Positions 26,818 through 36,800 of a stretch of 64,000 bases of DNA are shown here, piece by piece. The position numbers and the translations under genes were made by a program. The notes beneath the pieces were generated by a model. It saw only the letters and a list, made by a program, of their open reading frames with translations, was not told the origin of the DNA and did no database searches. Positions within the stretch are counted from its first letter, which is position 1, and every line of letters begins with the position of its first letter. Source of the DNA: Bacteroidota bacterium (lineage in GTDB: Bacteria > Bacteroidota > Bacteroidia > Chitinophagales > JADIYW01); contig JADIYW010000025.1 of the NCBI GenBank assembly GCA_016705125.1, positions 12,526 through 76,525 on the forward strand. The letters run 5' to 3'.

Positions 26818-29800
26818 TTATTCAAATACTACAAATTTGATTGCTGTTTTTTCTTTCCCATCAAATAATTCTAAATAGTATAAGCCACTTGTAAGGTTAG
26901 TAAAATTGTAATCTCTTTTATTGTATCCATTAATAGGTTCGAACCATTCAGATTTTATTAATTTCCCAGTTATATCATAAATATTTATGGTAATAGATTG
27001 TTCCTTTTCTGAATTAAAATTCAAGCTAAAAATTCCTTTTGTGGGATTTGGAATTATTGCAATATCTTTTAAATTTATATTTATTCCTGTTAAAGTTGTT
27101 TTGCCACTACCAAAAGATTTTGGATCCGTTTGAAAATTAATAACAGCAGGAGTGCTTAATCCGTCTGAACCGCAGTCAGCGATTACCTCCACGGTGTATT
27201 GGTAACCTTTAATATCAGACTTTAATCCTTTCAATATAATAGAATTTTCGTTCCCTCTTACTGAATAATTAGTTGCTGTACCAAATGTGCCATCTTGTAG
27301 AACTTCCTTTTCTTTTACAAGATGTCCTTCGGGATTTCCTCTGATAACCCAAGAAACGGTAGCTTCAGAAGTCAAATCTGCATTTTTTTCCACCTTTATG
27401 GCATCTGGTCCTTCTCCACAACCTCCAAAACCAGTAGGTGTTGAAAAAGTTCTGATTACACTCCAATTTCCCCAGCCATTATTTGCACATATTGGTCTTA
27501 TTTGCCAATCATAACTTGTACCTGACCACAAACCTCCAATTAATAACTTCTTTACATTCCCAACCGTTACAGCTGTCCATGTCCAATCAGGACTTGCCGT
27601 AAATTTATACCTTATTTCATAATTCAAGGCAGTCGGAACGATACCTAACCAGCTTAATTCTACTGTGTTTTGTTGCAAATTCCATTCATATAATGTGTTT
27701 ACAGTCCCAACATTGCACTGGCTAAAGGTATAAGCCGAACTAGCTGTACTCCAATTGCTATAAGCTAATGGTGTATTACAAAAACTAGCTACTCTGAAAA
27801 AATATAGTTTATCTTCATTTAAACCTGTAAGCGTAATTGAATTTGTAGTTGATGTTGTTTCAGTCCAATTTGAGCCATTTGTAAGGCTATATTGAATTTT
27901 ATAACCCGAAGTTCCTGGAACCGCATTCCACGAAACTAATATACTAGATAGTGATTTTCCAACTCCACTTATATTTGTAGGAACAGGACAATCATTTGAA
28001 ATACCAGGCAATGTAGTGAAGGAATGTTCTATACTATTTCCTTGACCACTCGAACACCAAGTATTTACTTTCCAATAATATTTAGTTGCTGGTAATAAAC
28101 TATTTAATTGGAGCGAATTGGTATTTGATGTTTTAGAGGTCCAACTAGCAGGAATATTAGGGTCGCTTCCATCTACTCTGTACAAAATGTTATAAAAATT
28201 GAATATATTACCATCTGCAACAGTAATTGGATTCCAATTTAATTTTGCTGAATTATTTGTTATATTACTTGCATCTAAGCCAGTTGCACCCATTGTGCAA
28301 ACAGTTTGAACCACAAAGCTTAAAACACTACTCCAAGGACTTGTTTCATTTGCCGAACAATTTGTCTGAATTTGATACTCATATTGTATGCCATTTTCTA
28401 GACCTGTAAGGGACAAAGAATTTCCAATTACATTTTCTTCCGTCCAATTTGTTGTGTTTATTTTTCTATACCTTATTGTGTACGAAATTGCCCCAATATT
28501 AATTGCATTCCAACTTATAGTTGCAATTCCTACATTGGTTGAGATTGCTTGAATACTGTCTGGCAATTTACAGGATGTGGTAAAAGTATCCGTTTGGGCT
28601 GAAAAATCGCCGTAACCTATCGCACATTTATTTCGCAATTTCCAAACATAGGTTGTATTGGGCAATAAACCAGTAAGAATATAAGGATTAGTAACCACCA
28701 AAGTAGTAAATGTGGGATCGTTTATTTTTTTATAAGACAGTTCGAAATTTACTCCATTAATTGAAGTCCAGCTCAAACTAGCTGTAGTACTTGTAACTGA
28801 AGTTTCTTTTAAATTTTTTGGAGTGTCAAAATTACAAGCTGTTAAGGTGGTAAAGTTTACACTTGCAGTATACGCGCTTGTATCAGGTGATGAGCAAGTG
28901 GTTTGTACTTGAAATTCATACGTTGTGTTAGGTAAAAGTCCACTTATTTTAATAGAATCTTTGATTGAATACTTTGTTGTCCAAACCGATGTACCCACTT
29001 TTCTATACCTTATTTTAAATAATTGGATATCGCCACCAGTATTTGTCCATTTTAGTGTTGCATTATCAAATCCAATTCTTACCACATTTAAGTTTTTGAC
29101 CATTCCACACAAGGAATCTGTCTTAAATTTTGTAGTTGGATTGCTATAATCGCTGGATTCTCCATTAATACAAATACTTTTTACTTTCCATTCATATTCT
29201 GTATTTGGCATTAAGCCAGCAATAGGATATGTAAAAGGTGGGTCAATTCTAAAGCCAATGCGCATAGAGTCGGCACCAATGCCAACTAAAGTATCATTTG
29301 GGTCATTTATACTATTTAAAATAGTATCACAATTCCAAACGGTATCTACTATTTTTTTGTAGCAAACCAAATAGGCTATTGTAGGCGGATTACTAAGTTT
29401 TGTCCATGATAAAGTCGCTTTTGTACTTGAAATTCCATTGGTGGTTAAACCTATAGGTGCTGTACAAATAAAAGCTGGGGTTGTAAAAGAACTTACAATA
29501 CTATAAATTCCTGTATCTCCAACAGAACAAATACTTCTTACTTTAAAATAATAAGTGGTGTTGGCTAATAAATTATTGGCTGTTGCTGAATTTGTAGAAA
29601 TAGCGATAGGAGGACTTGTAAAATTATTCGGGTTTGTTGAAATTTGATATTGATAAGCAACTGCACCAACAACTGCCTTCCAATGCAAAATTGCATTTGT
29701 AGTAGTAATATTAGTTGTATATAAACTATCGGGAGCAGCACAAGATGAAAGTGTCTTGAATGTTTTATCAGCACTAAATGGACTCTGCTGGTTTGCAATA

Positions 29801-32800
29801 CAGATAGCCCTTATTTTCCATACATAATTTGTATTTGCCGTTAATCCAACAATCATTTTCGTGGTAAAAACAGAAGTATCTGTCTGCCAATTATTTGGCT
29901 GATTGGCTTTTCGGAAATCTATTTTATAGTATTGAGCGCCATTCACTGTAGTCCAATTCAATTGGGCTTGGGTAGTGCCAATATTTAATTCATTTAATCC
30001 AATTGGTGTTGAAATTGAACAGTTACTTACTGTAGTAAAGTTTGAAAATGAAATTGCACTCGTATCTTGGGGCAAACAAATTGCTTGTATGCTAAAATAA
30101 TAAGTAGTTCCTGGATCTAAATTTGTTAAATTATAGGTATTCACATTTGGTGCTAAATTTACAAAAAGACCTGTTGGCCCTCCTCCTACGAAAAGTAACA
30201 ATCCAATTGGTCCACCTGGAACTGTCCAATTTAGATTTGCTGTTGTTTGTGTTAGATTTGTAACTTGCCCTATTATTGGACCTAAACATGGAGAGCTTGT
30301 TGTGAAGGGTTGAAAATCAGAGAAATCGCTTTCAAGGCTTGGTGGACAAATTCTTTTTACACGCCATTGATAATCTGTACTTGGTTTCAAGCCAGTTACT
30401 CTTACAAAATTAGTATCTAAAGGAATTGAAATCCAATTTCCCCATGTTCCTCCAGCTAATTTCTCCCTATATTGAACTATAAAATTACTATCCGTAGCTG
30501 CCCAACTAAAAGAAGCAGCAGTCGAAGTAACAAAAGTGGTATTTAAATTATTAGGTATTTGACAATTACTTGGCAAGGTTTGGAAGGTAGGATTGGGAGT
30601 TGGGCTAAACGGTGATTGAATACCATTACATTGTGCTTTTACTCTAAAAACATATTTTTTATCAGGTGACAATCCTGTTAATAAAAACGAATCTGCATTC
30701 ACTCCTACTGTAATCCAATCATTATCAACCACTAATTTATAATCCAAAATATAACTTATAGCCGATGGAACTACATTCCATTTTAACAAAGCTGATATAG
30801 GTGTAATATTGAATGCTAAAAGATTGGTTGGTTGGCTACATGGATTTATAGTTGAAAAATTTGCTATTGGAGTAGACCAAACACTTTCAAGGGTAGCAAG
30901 ACAGATACTTTTTACCTGCCATTGATAATCTGTTTCGGGAGTTAATCCTGTCAATAGATAAGAATTTGTATTTGACGAAGCTGGTAACCAATTTCCAAAT
31001 GTTCCACCTGTAAGTTTTACTCGATATTGTAATGAATAAGAAGTTGCTCCTACCATTGTTGTCCAATTTAGCAATACCGAATAACCTGTATTGTTTGTTG
31101 TGGTTAAATTGATGGGTTCATTACAACCCAAGGTGGTGAATAGCTCTATTGGTGTTGACCAACTCCCCTCAAGGGTTGGCGAGCAAACACTTTTTACCTG
31201 CCATTGATAGTTTTTATCAGGAGTTAAACCCACTAAAATTAATGAATCGGATGGTGCGGGCAAAGGGACCCAAACATCCCATGCTCCAGTGGGCAATTTT
31301 TCTCTATACTGTATTTTATAAGACATTACCCCACTTACAGGACTCCAATTAATTGTGGCAGTATTTAATCCAATATTTATCGTACTTAAATTTGAAGGGG
31401 TTAAACAAGTTAAAGCTACCGTTGTAAATGCTTTTATTGGTGTTGTCCAACTACTTTCTAAGGTAGCTGAACATACTGATTTTACTTGCCATTGATAATC
31501 AGTGTCAGGAATAAGATTTGTTATTATTATAGAATCTACAATTGAAGTTAGCGGTATCCAAGCACCCCAAGCCCCTGTAGTTAATTTCTCCCTATATTGT
31601 ATTTTATAAGAAATCACACCATTCACTGCATTCCAATTTAAAATGGCTGATGTGGTTGTTATTCCAATAGTTGCTAATGCACTAGGTTCATTACAACCTA
31701 ACGTAGAAAAATTATTTATAGGGCTTGACCAAGCGCTCTCCAAAGTAGGTGAGCAAACACTTTTTACTTGCCATTGAAATTCCTTATCGGGGGTAAGCCC
31801 TGTTAAATTAAAGGAATCAGTTGTTGATGTTCCTGCCGACATCCAATTTCCCCATATTCCTAGTGCATTTTTTTCTCTATACTGGATTTTGTAAGTACTA
31901 ACCCCACTTACTAGGCTCCATTTGAATGTAGCTGAGGTTTGTTTAATATTTACAGTTATTGGATTGCTTGGTGTTAAACAAGTTAATGCTACAGTTGTAA
32001 AAGTAGAAATTGGATCAGTCCAACTACTTTCCAAACCACCTGAACAAACACTCTTTACTTGCCATTGGTAGTCTTTATCTGGTGTCAAATTATTCAATGA
32101 AAATGAATTGGTAGCACTAATTAGTTGAATCCATGCTCCCCAACTTCCATTTGACTGCTTTTCTCTATATTGAATTTTATAGGATGTAACACCCATACCT
32201 GAAGTCCACCCTAAAACTGCAGTTGTTGTGGTAATTGATGTTGCTATTGGATTTGTAGGAAGGTTGCAAGCTAAAGTTGTAAAACTATTTACTGGTGTAC
32301 TCCACGCACTTTCTAAAGTAGGTGAACAAATAGATTTAACCTGCCATTGATATTCTTTGGCTAAATTTAAACTTGATAAATTATAACTATTAGTAGTAGC
32401 ATTTAAATTTAACCAATTACCCCAAGTGCCATTTGTTCCCTTTTCCCTATATTGGATTTTATAACCTGTTACTCCGCCCACCGCTGTCCAACTAAGCAAA
32501 GCACTAGAAGTTGTTATATTAGATGTGGTTGCATTTAATGGTGATAAACATCCTGATGAAACAGTTGTAAATGCCGAAATAGGGCTTGACCAATCACTTT
32601 CTAAAGAAGCAGAACACACACTTTTTACTTGCCAATTGTATTCAGTGCCTGCCGCTAAATTTGTTAATACATAAGTGGAAGCGGTCGGATTTGTTGTAGT
32701 ATTTACCCATGGACTCCATTGTCCATTTCCATATTTTTCTCTATATTGTATTTTGTATGAAGTGGCCTGTGCAACTGCCGCCCAATTAAGCGTAGCTGAT

Positions 32801-33519
32801 GATTGTGTAATACTTGTCGTTGATTGATTTACAGGAATTGCACAAGCACTTAAAGTTGTAAATTCAGTACTGGGATCTGTATAATCACTTGAGGAAGAAC
32901 CGCTACAATTTGTTTTTACATGCCATTGGCAGTTAGTTGAACCCGATAAACCTGTTACATTATATGTTGTTGATGTAGTGGAAGGGGGAGAAAACCAGGC
33001 TCCCCATGTTCCATTTGCCGCCTTTTGTCTATATTGTAAGCTGTATGATTGTGCTCCACTTACTGCAGTCCATGAAAAGGTTGCTGTTGTTATGCCTATA
33101 TTTGTTGTTTGCATACCAGTAGGCAAAGCACAAGGATTTGGACTCGTATTAAATGAAATATTTGCACTATAAGCACTTGTGCCAGTAGGACATACCGCTT
33201 TTACACTGAATTGATATGTTGAACCAGGAGTAAGCCCTGTTAAAGCCCTTGTATTGCTAGTTGAATTTACAGTAAGATAAGTCCCTCCATTTATTTTATA
33301 TCGCCAAGTATATTGGGTAGCTCCCACCACCGAATTACAATTCATAGTAGCAGTAGTAGGAGTAATATTTGTAGCTGTTAATCCTGATGGTACATCACAA
33401 TTAATATTAAATTTTTCCAAATTAATATTCTTCGAAAAGATAGGTTGAAAAAAACCAAAACTGAATTGGAAAAGAAAAAACAAAATTAATTGAACTACTC
33501 TTAATTTTAAATTATTCAT
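26818..33519 (-). CDS. Giant secreted protein, 22 fibronectin-III-like repeats, T9SS sorting domain
   Basis: 2233 aa with a signal peptide at about 1-29. I count 22 Cys-framed FnIII-like repeats. Repeats 3-9 are very alike, sharing Y-K-I-Q-Y-R-E-K, G-x-W-G-x-W and D-Y-Q-W-Q-V-K-S-V-C-S-x-x-L-E-S, which suggests recent expansion by recombination. The insertion-bearing repeat (number 15, about 1350-1450, with L-V-C-Y-K-K and W-N-C-D-T) and the C-terminal block match the two neighbouring paralogues in order. It ends in a T9SS domain (I-I-P-N-P-T-K-G-I-F ... F-V-V-F-E). The next paralogue starts 34 bp downstream with no terminator between, so the two are probably co-transcribed. Confidence 0.88.
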   Translation of the reverse strand: MNNLKLRVVQLILFFLFQFSFGFFQPIFSKNINLEKFNINCDVPSGLTATNITPTTATMNCNSVVGATQYTWRYKINGGTYLTVNSTSNTRALTGLTPGSTYQFSVKAVCPTGTSAYSANISFNTSPNPCALPTGMQTTNIGITTATFSWTAVSGAQSYSLQYRQKAANGTWGAWFSPPSTTSTTYNVTGLSGSTNCQWHVKTNCSGSSSSDYTDPSTEFTTLSACAIPVNQSTTSITQSSATLNWAAVAQATSYKIQYREKYGNGQWSPWVNTTTNPTASTYVLTNLAAGTEYNWQVKSVCSASLESDWSSPISAFTTVSSGCLSPLNATTSNITTSSALLSWTAVGGVTGYKIQYREKGTNGTWGNWLNLNATTNSYNLSSLNLAKEYQWQVKSICSPTLESAWSTPVNSFTTLACNLPTNPIATSITTTTAVLGWTSGMGVTSYKIQYREKQSNGSWGAWIQLISATNSFSLNNLTPDKDYQWQVKSVCSGGLESSWTDPISTFTTVALTCLTPSNPITVNIKQTSATFKWSLVSGVSTYKIQYREKNALGIWGNWMSAGTSTTDSFNLTGLTPDKEFQWQVKSVCSPTLESAWSSPINNFSTLGCNEPSALATIGITTTSAILNWNAVNGVISYKIQYREKLTTGAWGAWIPLTSIVDSIIITNLIPDTDYQWQVKSVCSATLESSWTTPIKAFTTVALTCLTPSNLSTINIGLNTATINWSPVSGVMSYKIQYREKLPTGAWDVWVPLPAPSDSLILVGLTPDKNYQWQVKSVCSPTLEGSWSTPIELFTTLGCNEPINLTTTNNTGYSVLLNWTTMVGATSYSLQYRVKLTGGTFGNWLPASSNTNSYLLTGLTPETDYQWQVKSICLATLESVWSTPIANFSTINPCSQPTNLLAFNITPISALLKWNVVPSAISYILDYKLVVDNDWITVGVNADSFLLTGLSPDKKYVFRVKAQCNGIQSPFSPTPNPTFQTLPSNCQIPNNLNTTFVTSTAASFSWAATDSNFIVQYREKLAGGTWGNWISIPLDTNFVRVTGLKPSTDYQWRVKRICPPSLESDFSDFQPFTTSSPCLGPIIGQVTNLTQTTANLNWTVPGGPIGLLLFVGGGPTGLFVNLAPNVNTYNLTNLDPGTTYYFSIQAICLPQDTSAISFSNFTTVSNCSISTPIGLNELNIGTTQAQLNWTTVNGAQYYKIDFRKANQPNNWQTDTSVFTTKMIVGLTANTNYVWKIRAICIANQQSPFSADKTFKTLSSCAAPDSLYTTNITTTNAILHWKAVVGAVAYQYQISTNPNNFTSPPIAISTNSATANNLLANTTYYFKVRSICSVGDTGIYSIVSSFTTPAFICTAPIGLTTNGISSTKATLSWTKLSNPPTIAYLVCYKKIVDTVWNCDTILNSINDPNDTLVGIGADSMRIGFRIDPPFTYPIAGLMPNTEYEWKVKSICINGESSDYSNPTTKFKTDSLCGMVKNLNVVRIGFDNATLKWTNTGGDIQLFKIRYRKVGTSVWTTKYSIKDSIKISGLLPNTTYEFQVQTTCSSPDTSAYTASVNFTTLTACNFDTPKNLKETSVTSTTASLSWTSINGVNFELSYKKINDPTFTTLVVTNPYILTGLLPNTTYVWKLRNKCAIGYGDFSAQTDTFTTSCKLPDSIQAISTNVGIATISWNAINIGAISYTIRYRKINTTNWTEENVIGNSLSLTGLENGIQYEYQIQTNCSANETSPWSSVLSFVVQTVCTMGATGLDASNITNNSAKLNWNPITVADGNIFNFYNILYRVDGSDPNIPASWTSKTSNTNSLQLNSLLPATKYYWKVNTWCSSGQGNSIEHSFTTLPGISNDCPVPTNISGVGKSLSSILVSWNAVPGTSGYKIQYSLTNGSNWTETTSTTNSITLTGLNEDKLYFFRVASFCNTPLAYSNWSTASSAYTFSQCNVGTVNTLYEWNLQQNTVELSWLGIVPTALNYEIRYKFTASPDWTWTAVTVGNVKKLLIGGLWSGTSYDWQIRPICANNGWGNWSVIRTFSTPTGFGGCGEGPDAIKVEKNADLTSEATVSWVIRGNPEGHLVKEKEVLQDGTFGTATNYSVRGNENSIILKGLKSDIKGYQYTVEVIADCGSDGLSTPAVINFQTDPKSFGSGKTTLTGININLKDIAIIPNPTKGIFSLNFNSEKEQSITINIYDITGKLIKSEWFEPINGYNKRDYNFTNLTSGLYYLELFDGKEKTAIKFVVFE

Positions 33520-33838
33520 AATATTTCTTTTTATTAAAATATAATTTGTTAGAATTACGAAAAGAGGGTATAAATTATTTTAAAAAAGTTTAAAAGCTAA
33601 TTATCATAAATTAACTATTTTACTAATTCAAATTTAAACTAATGGTAAAGCTTATTTTATTACAATTTTTCGCATTTGTCAATAATAAATATTCAATTAT
33701 TGGAGATTTTTAGGCTTTTAAAAATTTTAAAATGCTGACTATAAACACATTATCACATTACATTTTTTTAACAAAAAAGTACTTTTTAAAAAAAAAGGGT
33801 AGCTAATGCCACCCTTTTATCAAACAAAATGATTTACC
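33520..33838 (-). other. AT-rich intergenic region between two FnIII giants
   Basis: 319 bp without a supportable gene. The part nearest 33838 holds the terminator of the upstream paralogue. The rest is AT-rich and should contain the promoter of the 22-repeat gene, but I see no clear TAnnTTTG element at a sensible distance from its ATG. Confidence 0.5.
33788..33818 (-). terminator. Terminator of the 17-repeat FnIII giant gene
   Basis: Minus-strand hairpin GGGTGGC-ATTA-GCTACCC (one G-U pair), flanked by A and U runs with a U-tract from 33788-33796. It begins about 20 bp beyond the stop codon at 33839 and separates this gene from the 22/18-repeat pair. Confidence 0.88.
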
Positions 33839-36800
33839 TTACTCTGCAATAACCACTTTTGAAGTTGTTTTTATCCCATTATTAATCATATCTACAAAAT
33901 AAATGCCTTTTGATATGCCTTCCAAATTGAACTGTTTTGTATTTATTCCTGTAGAAGTTGTAAATTCTTCGTATGCTATTGTTTTTCCAGTTAGATCAAA
34001 AATCCTTAATGTAACATTTGATTCTTCCGTAGTTTCAAATCTAACGTCAAATATTCCACGTGTTGGATTTGGAACTATTTTCATATTTTGTAATGTTGTT
34101 ACTTTATTCGACCCAGAACTCTTTTCGTAAATGGACTTCTCAGGATTGGTTCTAAAATCAATTATAGTTGGTTCTGACAATGTTTCTCCTTCTATAACAT
34201 CTGATGGAATACATTCAGTTATTATTTCAAATCTATATTCCTGGTCAAATTTGAGATTCGATAATTCAATTGAATTTATGCCACCCTCTATTGATCCATT
34301 TATTGCCGTTCCATACTCACCATCGTCTGTTCCTCCACCATCACCTGTGCCACCATCTGTCCCGCTTGGTTTAATTTTTTCTCTTAATTTAGTATAATAT
34401 TGAGTTACAACACTTGCATCCCTAGGTAGCCATGAAATAGTTGTTTTAGTATTTATGTCAGTTATACTATTTTCTTTTGGTGTCGCAACTACTGATTCAA
34501 TTTTGGTACATTTACCATCACCATCACCTCCTTGTAAACCACATGCTGTTACTAAATCCCTATTTTCGCTCCAATCACTAGATCCCGTAGGGCAATTCGC
34601 TCTAACCCTCCAATGGTAACGGGTACAAGGCGCTAAGTTGGTAAGGGTAACTGTATTGGTTGAACTAGTTACTTGTAAAGACCATGGTGTGCCACTATCT
34701 GATTCCTTTCTATATTGAATAGTATAATTTATTACTCCTGGAGGTATGTCATTTCCGATATTAAATCCAACAATACAAGGGATACAAAGATTACAAAACA
34801 TTCCGTTCCAAAAACATTCCCAAGAATCCCAAGATTGAATTGGAGAATCTCCAAATTCATTAAAATTCCATCGAAGACCAGCACTAGTTAATTGAATATT
34901 CTTATTTCGAGGATGTGTTGGTGGCAATAAGTTACACGTGGTTTTAATTGTTACTGACATTGTACTGCTCCAACTGCCTATATTAAAATTGCTACATAAG
35001 GTTCTTATTCTAAAATAGTAGGTGGTACCTGAAGTTAATCCCGTCAATACAATAGTAGTAGTGGTGCTTGTAACAATTGTCCATGGACCATCTGGCGAAG
35101 TGCTATAATTCAATTCATAAGAAAGCGCACCAGGTACTGCTTGCCAAAAAAATGTGGCTCCGTCTAAAGAATTTGACCAAGACTCAATTTGTTGTGGCAC
35201 TTCACATAAAAGTGGCGTAAAACAAGAAGTATTGCCATATTCACTCTCGCCAGAATTGCATATTGATTTTACCCTCCAACAGTACTTAACACCAGTTTCC
35301 AAGCCTGAAATAACAAAGGTATTCGTTGGTGCTGCTACCTCATACTCTTGTCCTCCGTTGGCAGGATCGCTTTCTTTTCTAATTTTTATTCTATATTTTA
35401 TGATTCCAAAACTAGGATTTACTGCTGTCCATGACAAAGTAGCTCCATCATAAGTTATGGCCGATTCGGTTAATCCTCCAGGACCATTCAAGGTACAATT
35501 ATCTTTTATTGTTACTGTTTTTACTGGACTCCATACACTTAAATCATTTGGTCCACAAATGGTTTGTACTTGATACTCATAAGTAGCACCCAAAGTTAAT
35601 CCTGATAAATTAACTGTATTGGTTGACTGAGTTGAGTTTATCCAATTTGGATCACCCACTTTTCTGTATCTAAAATTATAACTTATTCCACTTTGATTTG
35701 AAATAGCCCAAGTAATTAATGCTGTACCCAAGGAATTTGAAACACCTGTTATATCATTTGGTAATTTACATTCTTCATTTGTTTTAAATGTAGCCAAAGG
35801 TGAAGACATTGGTCCAAAACCAGTAGCACAAACTCGCCTAACTTTCCAAACATAATTAGTATTAGGCATAAGTCCTGTTAGTGTCTTCCAATTATCCATC
35901 TGAGTAATAACAATAAAATCCATTGCTCCAGCTTCTTTATACGACAATTCATATCCATTTGTATTATCACCAAACCAACTCCATTCCAACAATACTGAAG
36001 TAGAAGTGATTTGAGACGAAGTTAGATTAGTTGGTGCTACAAAATTACATGGAGTTAATGTTTTCCATGGAAAAGGAGGCGAGCTATAATCAGATACATC
36101 AGGTGAAGTACATTGAGACAATATTTTAAACTCATAATTCGTATTCGCTAGCAAAGTAGTTATTCTTAATGTGTCTTTTGTTCCTGCTGCAAAACGATTT
36201 ATCCAACTAGTGGCACCAACAACTCTATATTGAATTCTAAACAAAGAAACATCACTTCCAGCTGGTATGTTCCATTTAAGTGTAGTGGCTGTTGCTGTAA
36301 TATTACTTACCATTAATCCATTAGGGATTTTACATAATCCATCTGTTGTAAATGGGATAAGTGAAGAGAAAGGACTTTCAGATCCATTCGAACATATACT
36401 CTTTACCTTCCAAACATAATCAGTACTTGGCATTAATCCAGAAGCTGTGGCAGACATATACTCTACAGGAGGCAACGGTGGCAAGCCCATTCTTCCTGAA
36501 CTATCTGGTAATGGATCTAAAATTACCCCACCAGTTCCTGCACTAGTATTTTGAACAGTATCACAATTCCAAGTTGTTTCACTTACTTTTTTGTAGCATA
36601 CATAATAAGACGCGGTTGGTGGTTTAGGCTGTTTCAACCATTTAAAAGTAGCTTTGGTAGAACTGATATTGTTTGTAGTTAATTCTACCGGAGGTACACA
36701 ATTATAAGGTGCGGTAGCAAATTGAAAATGAGGACTAAATAAGGTACTTGTATCATTGCCTTCACAAACCGTTTTAACTCTAAAATAGTAAGTTGTATTA

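Noticed and set aside
33839..34397. Plus-strand frames of 75 and 88 residues opposite the sorting domain
   Set aside because: They are antisense shadows of the 17-repeat gene, whose reading frame is clear.
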